Source: Lachnospiraceae bacterium (lineage in GTDB: Bacteria > Bacillota_A > Clostridia > Lachnospirales > Lachnospiraceae). Taken from it: a stretch of 6,007 bases of DNA. Shown here piece by piece: positions 5,710 through 6,007 of this stretch. Made by a program: the position numbers and the translations under genes. Location of the stretch: assembly GCA_017958245.1 (NCBI GenBank), contig JAGDDC010000238.1, positions 1-6,007 on the forward strand. Direction: 5' to 3'. Positions within the stretch are counted from its first letter, which is position 1; every line of letters begins with the position of its first letter. The notes under the pieces were generated by a model that was given only the letters and a program-made list of their open reading frames with translations, ran no database searches and was not told where the DNA came from.

Positions 5710-5766
5710 CAAAGACGTCTTTGACAGGCACACATGTGTCCGCCAAAGGCGCTTTTTTTGTTTTTT
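5710..5766 (+). terminator. Leader with alternative hairpins and an early terminator (attenuator candidate)
   Basis: Hairpin 1 is CAAAG/CTTTG around ACGT (5710-5723). Hairpin 2 pairs GGC-ACAC (5727-5733) with GTGT-CC-GCC (5736-5744). Hairpin 3 is CGCC-AAA-GGCG (5741-5751), followed by seven T (5753-5759), a G and six more T. Hairpins 2 and 3 share the GCC at 5742-5744 and cannot coexist, and the CTTTG of hairpin 1 can instead pair with CAAAG at 5744-5748. This looks like terminator/antiterminator switching between the promoter and the first gene. The 4-bp stem of hairpin 3 is short, so termination strength is uncertain. It matches no riboswitch class I recognise. Confidence 0.55.
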
Positions 5767-5786
5767 CGGAAGAAAGGAGAGTCATC

Positions 5787-5948
5787 ATGAAAGAGAATTC
5801 GAACAACAACCTTTATTATTTCTGCATGGTAGCACCTCAGATCCATCTTGAGAGCCTTAACTCGGTAAAAGAGTACAGAAGAGAAAGCGCAGTTACAGGT
5901 TGCGTGAGCGGCAGCGAGTACTGCAGCAACGACATGCAGTGGGATTAA
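5787..5948 (+). CDS. Small protein of 53 residues, function unknown
   Basis: I do not recognise this peptide. It has a good ribosome site (AAAGGAG, 5773-5779, spacer 7) and its own strong promoter and leader, which favour real translation. The start has an Asn-rich stretch (KENSNNN), then the only hydrophobic stretch, LYYFCMVAP (9-17), a mixed helix-like middle (IHLESLNSVKEYRRES, 19-34), and a small Gly/Ser/Cys-rich end with Cys39 and Cys46 (TGCVSGSEYC), closing QWD. There is no clear signal peptide and no membrane helix long enough to span. It lies in the same frame as the following aminotransferase, separated by one TAA and one AAG codon, so the two are likely translated in a coupled way. 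Possible explanations are a regulatory leader peptide, a ribosomally made peptide precursor, or a small partner of the downstream enzyme. None is demonstrated. Confidence 0.6.
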   Translation: MKENSNNNLYYFCMVAPQIHLESLNSVKEYRRESAVTGCVSGSEYCSNDMQWD

Positions 5949-5951
5949 AAG

Positions 5952-6007
5952 ATGATCAAACCAAACAGGAACTATGCGACGCTGAAAGATTCTTATCTTT
6001 TTTACAA
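5952..6007 (+). CDS. dapL: LL-diaminopimelate aminotransferase-like protein, N-terminus only
   Basis: Only 18 codons are visible before the window ends. The sequence MIKPNRNYATLKDSYLFY resembles the N-terminus of DapL enzymes (N-x-NY-x-x-L-x-x-SYLF). DapL is a PLP aminotransferase that converts tetrahydrodipicolinate directly to LL-diaminopimelate for lysine and peptidoglycan. The start lies 3 nt after the stop of the small ORF. The only ribosome site is a weak GGGA (5941-5944) inside that ORF, which points to translational coupling. The call rests on a short match and no catalytic residue is visible. Confidence 0.6.
   Translation, partial: MIKPNRNYATLKDSYLFY

Noticed and set aside
5710..5744. 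Canonical ANTAR target (two six-base-loop hairpins) in the small-ORF leader
   Set aside because: The overlap of hairpin 2 with the terminator stem fits the architecture, but neither hairpin shows a six-base loop with A at position 1 and G at position 4, so it is not claimed as a feature.
5697..5786. Lysine riboswitch in the dapL-like leader
   Set aside because: The leader is about 84 nt, far shorter than the roughly 170-nt lysine riboswitch, and it lacks its multi-helix core.

Overview
The window looks like a chromosomal stretch from a fairly GC-rich anaerobic Bacillota, most likely class Clostridia (Lachnospiraceae or a relative). The reasons are the strong AAGGAGG ribosome sites, the TTGACA/TATAAT-type promoters with A-tracts, a glutamine synthetase of the clostridial short class followed by an ANTAR regulator, a cysK-Rrf2 pair, and the apparent start of an LL-diaminopimelate aminotransferase gene. 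The taxon is inferred from gene families and context only. No mobile element, CRISPR array, tRNA or rRNA is visible. Apart from the last roughly 170 bases, the content looks like housekeeping and regulation.

Layout. Positions 1-846 (+) hold the 3' part of an exported zinc N-acetylmuramoyl-L-alanine amidase. It converges with a tandem-GNAT acetyltransferase (850-1731, -) across only 3 bp, and the best terminator for the amidase lies about 100 bp further on, inside the antisense acetyltransferase gene. Upstream of the acetyltransferase on the same strand are an Rrf2-family regulator with three cysteines (1809-2213) and cysK (2243-3172). The cysK promoter carries a near-perfect 21-bp palindrome at the predicted transcription start, a good candidate for the Rrf2 operator. 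A small three-helix membrane protein of the GlsB/YeaQ/YmgE family (3285-3536, -) follows.

An AT-rich divergent region (3537-3762) separates these genes from glnA (3763-4977, +), a 404-residue glutamine synthetase. It is followed after 51 bp by an ANTAR-domain RNA-binding regulator whose receiver domain lacks the phosphorylation residues (5029-5619). ANTAR proteins act by antitermination, and the glnA leader can fold into two hairpins. This makes a self-contained nitrogen-control module plausible.

The right end holds a strong promoter overlapped by a 10-bp inverted repeat, then a short leader with mutually exclusive pairings and a terminator-like T-tract. A 53-codon ORF of unknown function (5787-5948) follows. 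One stop codon and one sense codon later, in the same frame, the start of a DapL-like aminotransferase runs off the window. This unit is the least explained part of the window: it could be an attenuated lysine/diaminopimelate gene with a leader peptide, or a small-peptide gene with its own regulation.

The genes fall into three probable transcription units plus the partial amidase: cysK-rrf2 (possibly reading into the GNAT gene), with the membrane-protein gene upstream on its own promoter; glnA-ANTAR regulator; and small ORF-dapL-like.
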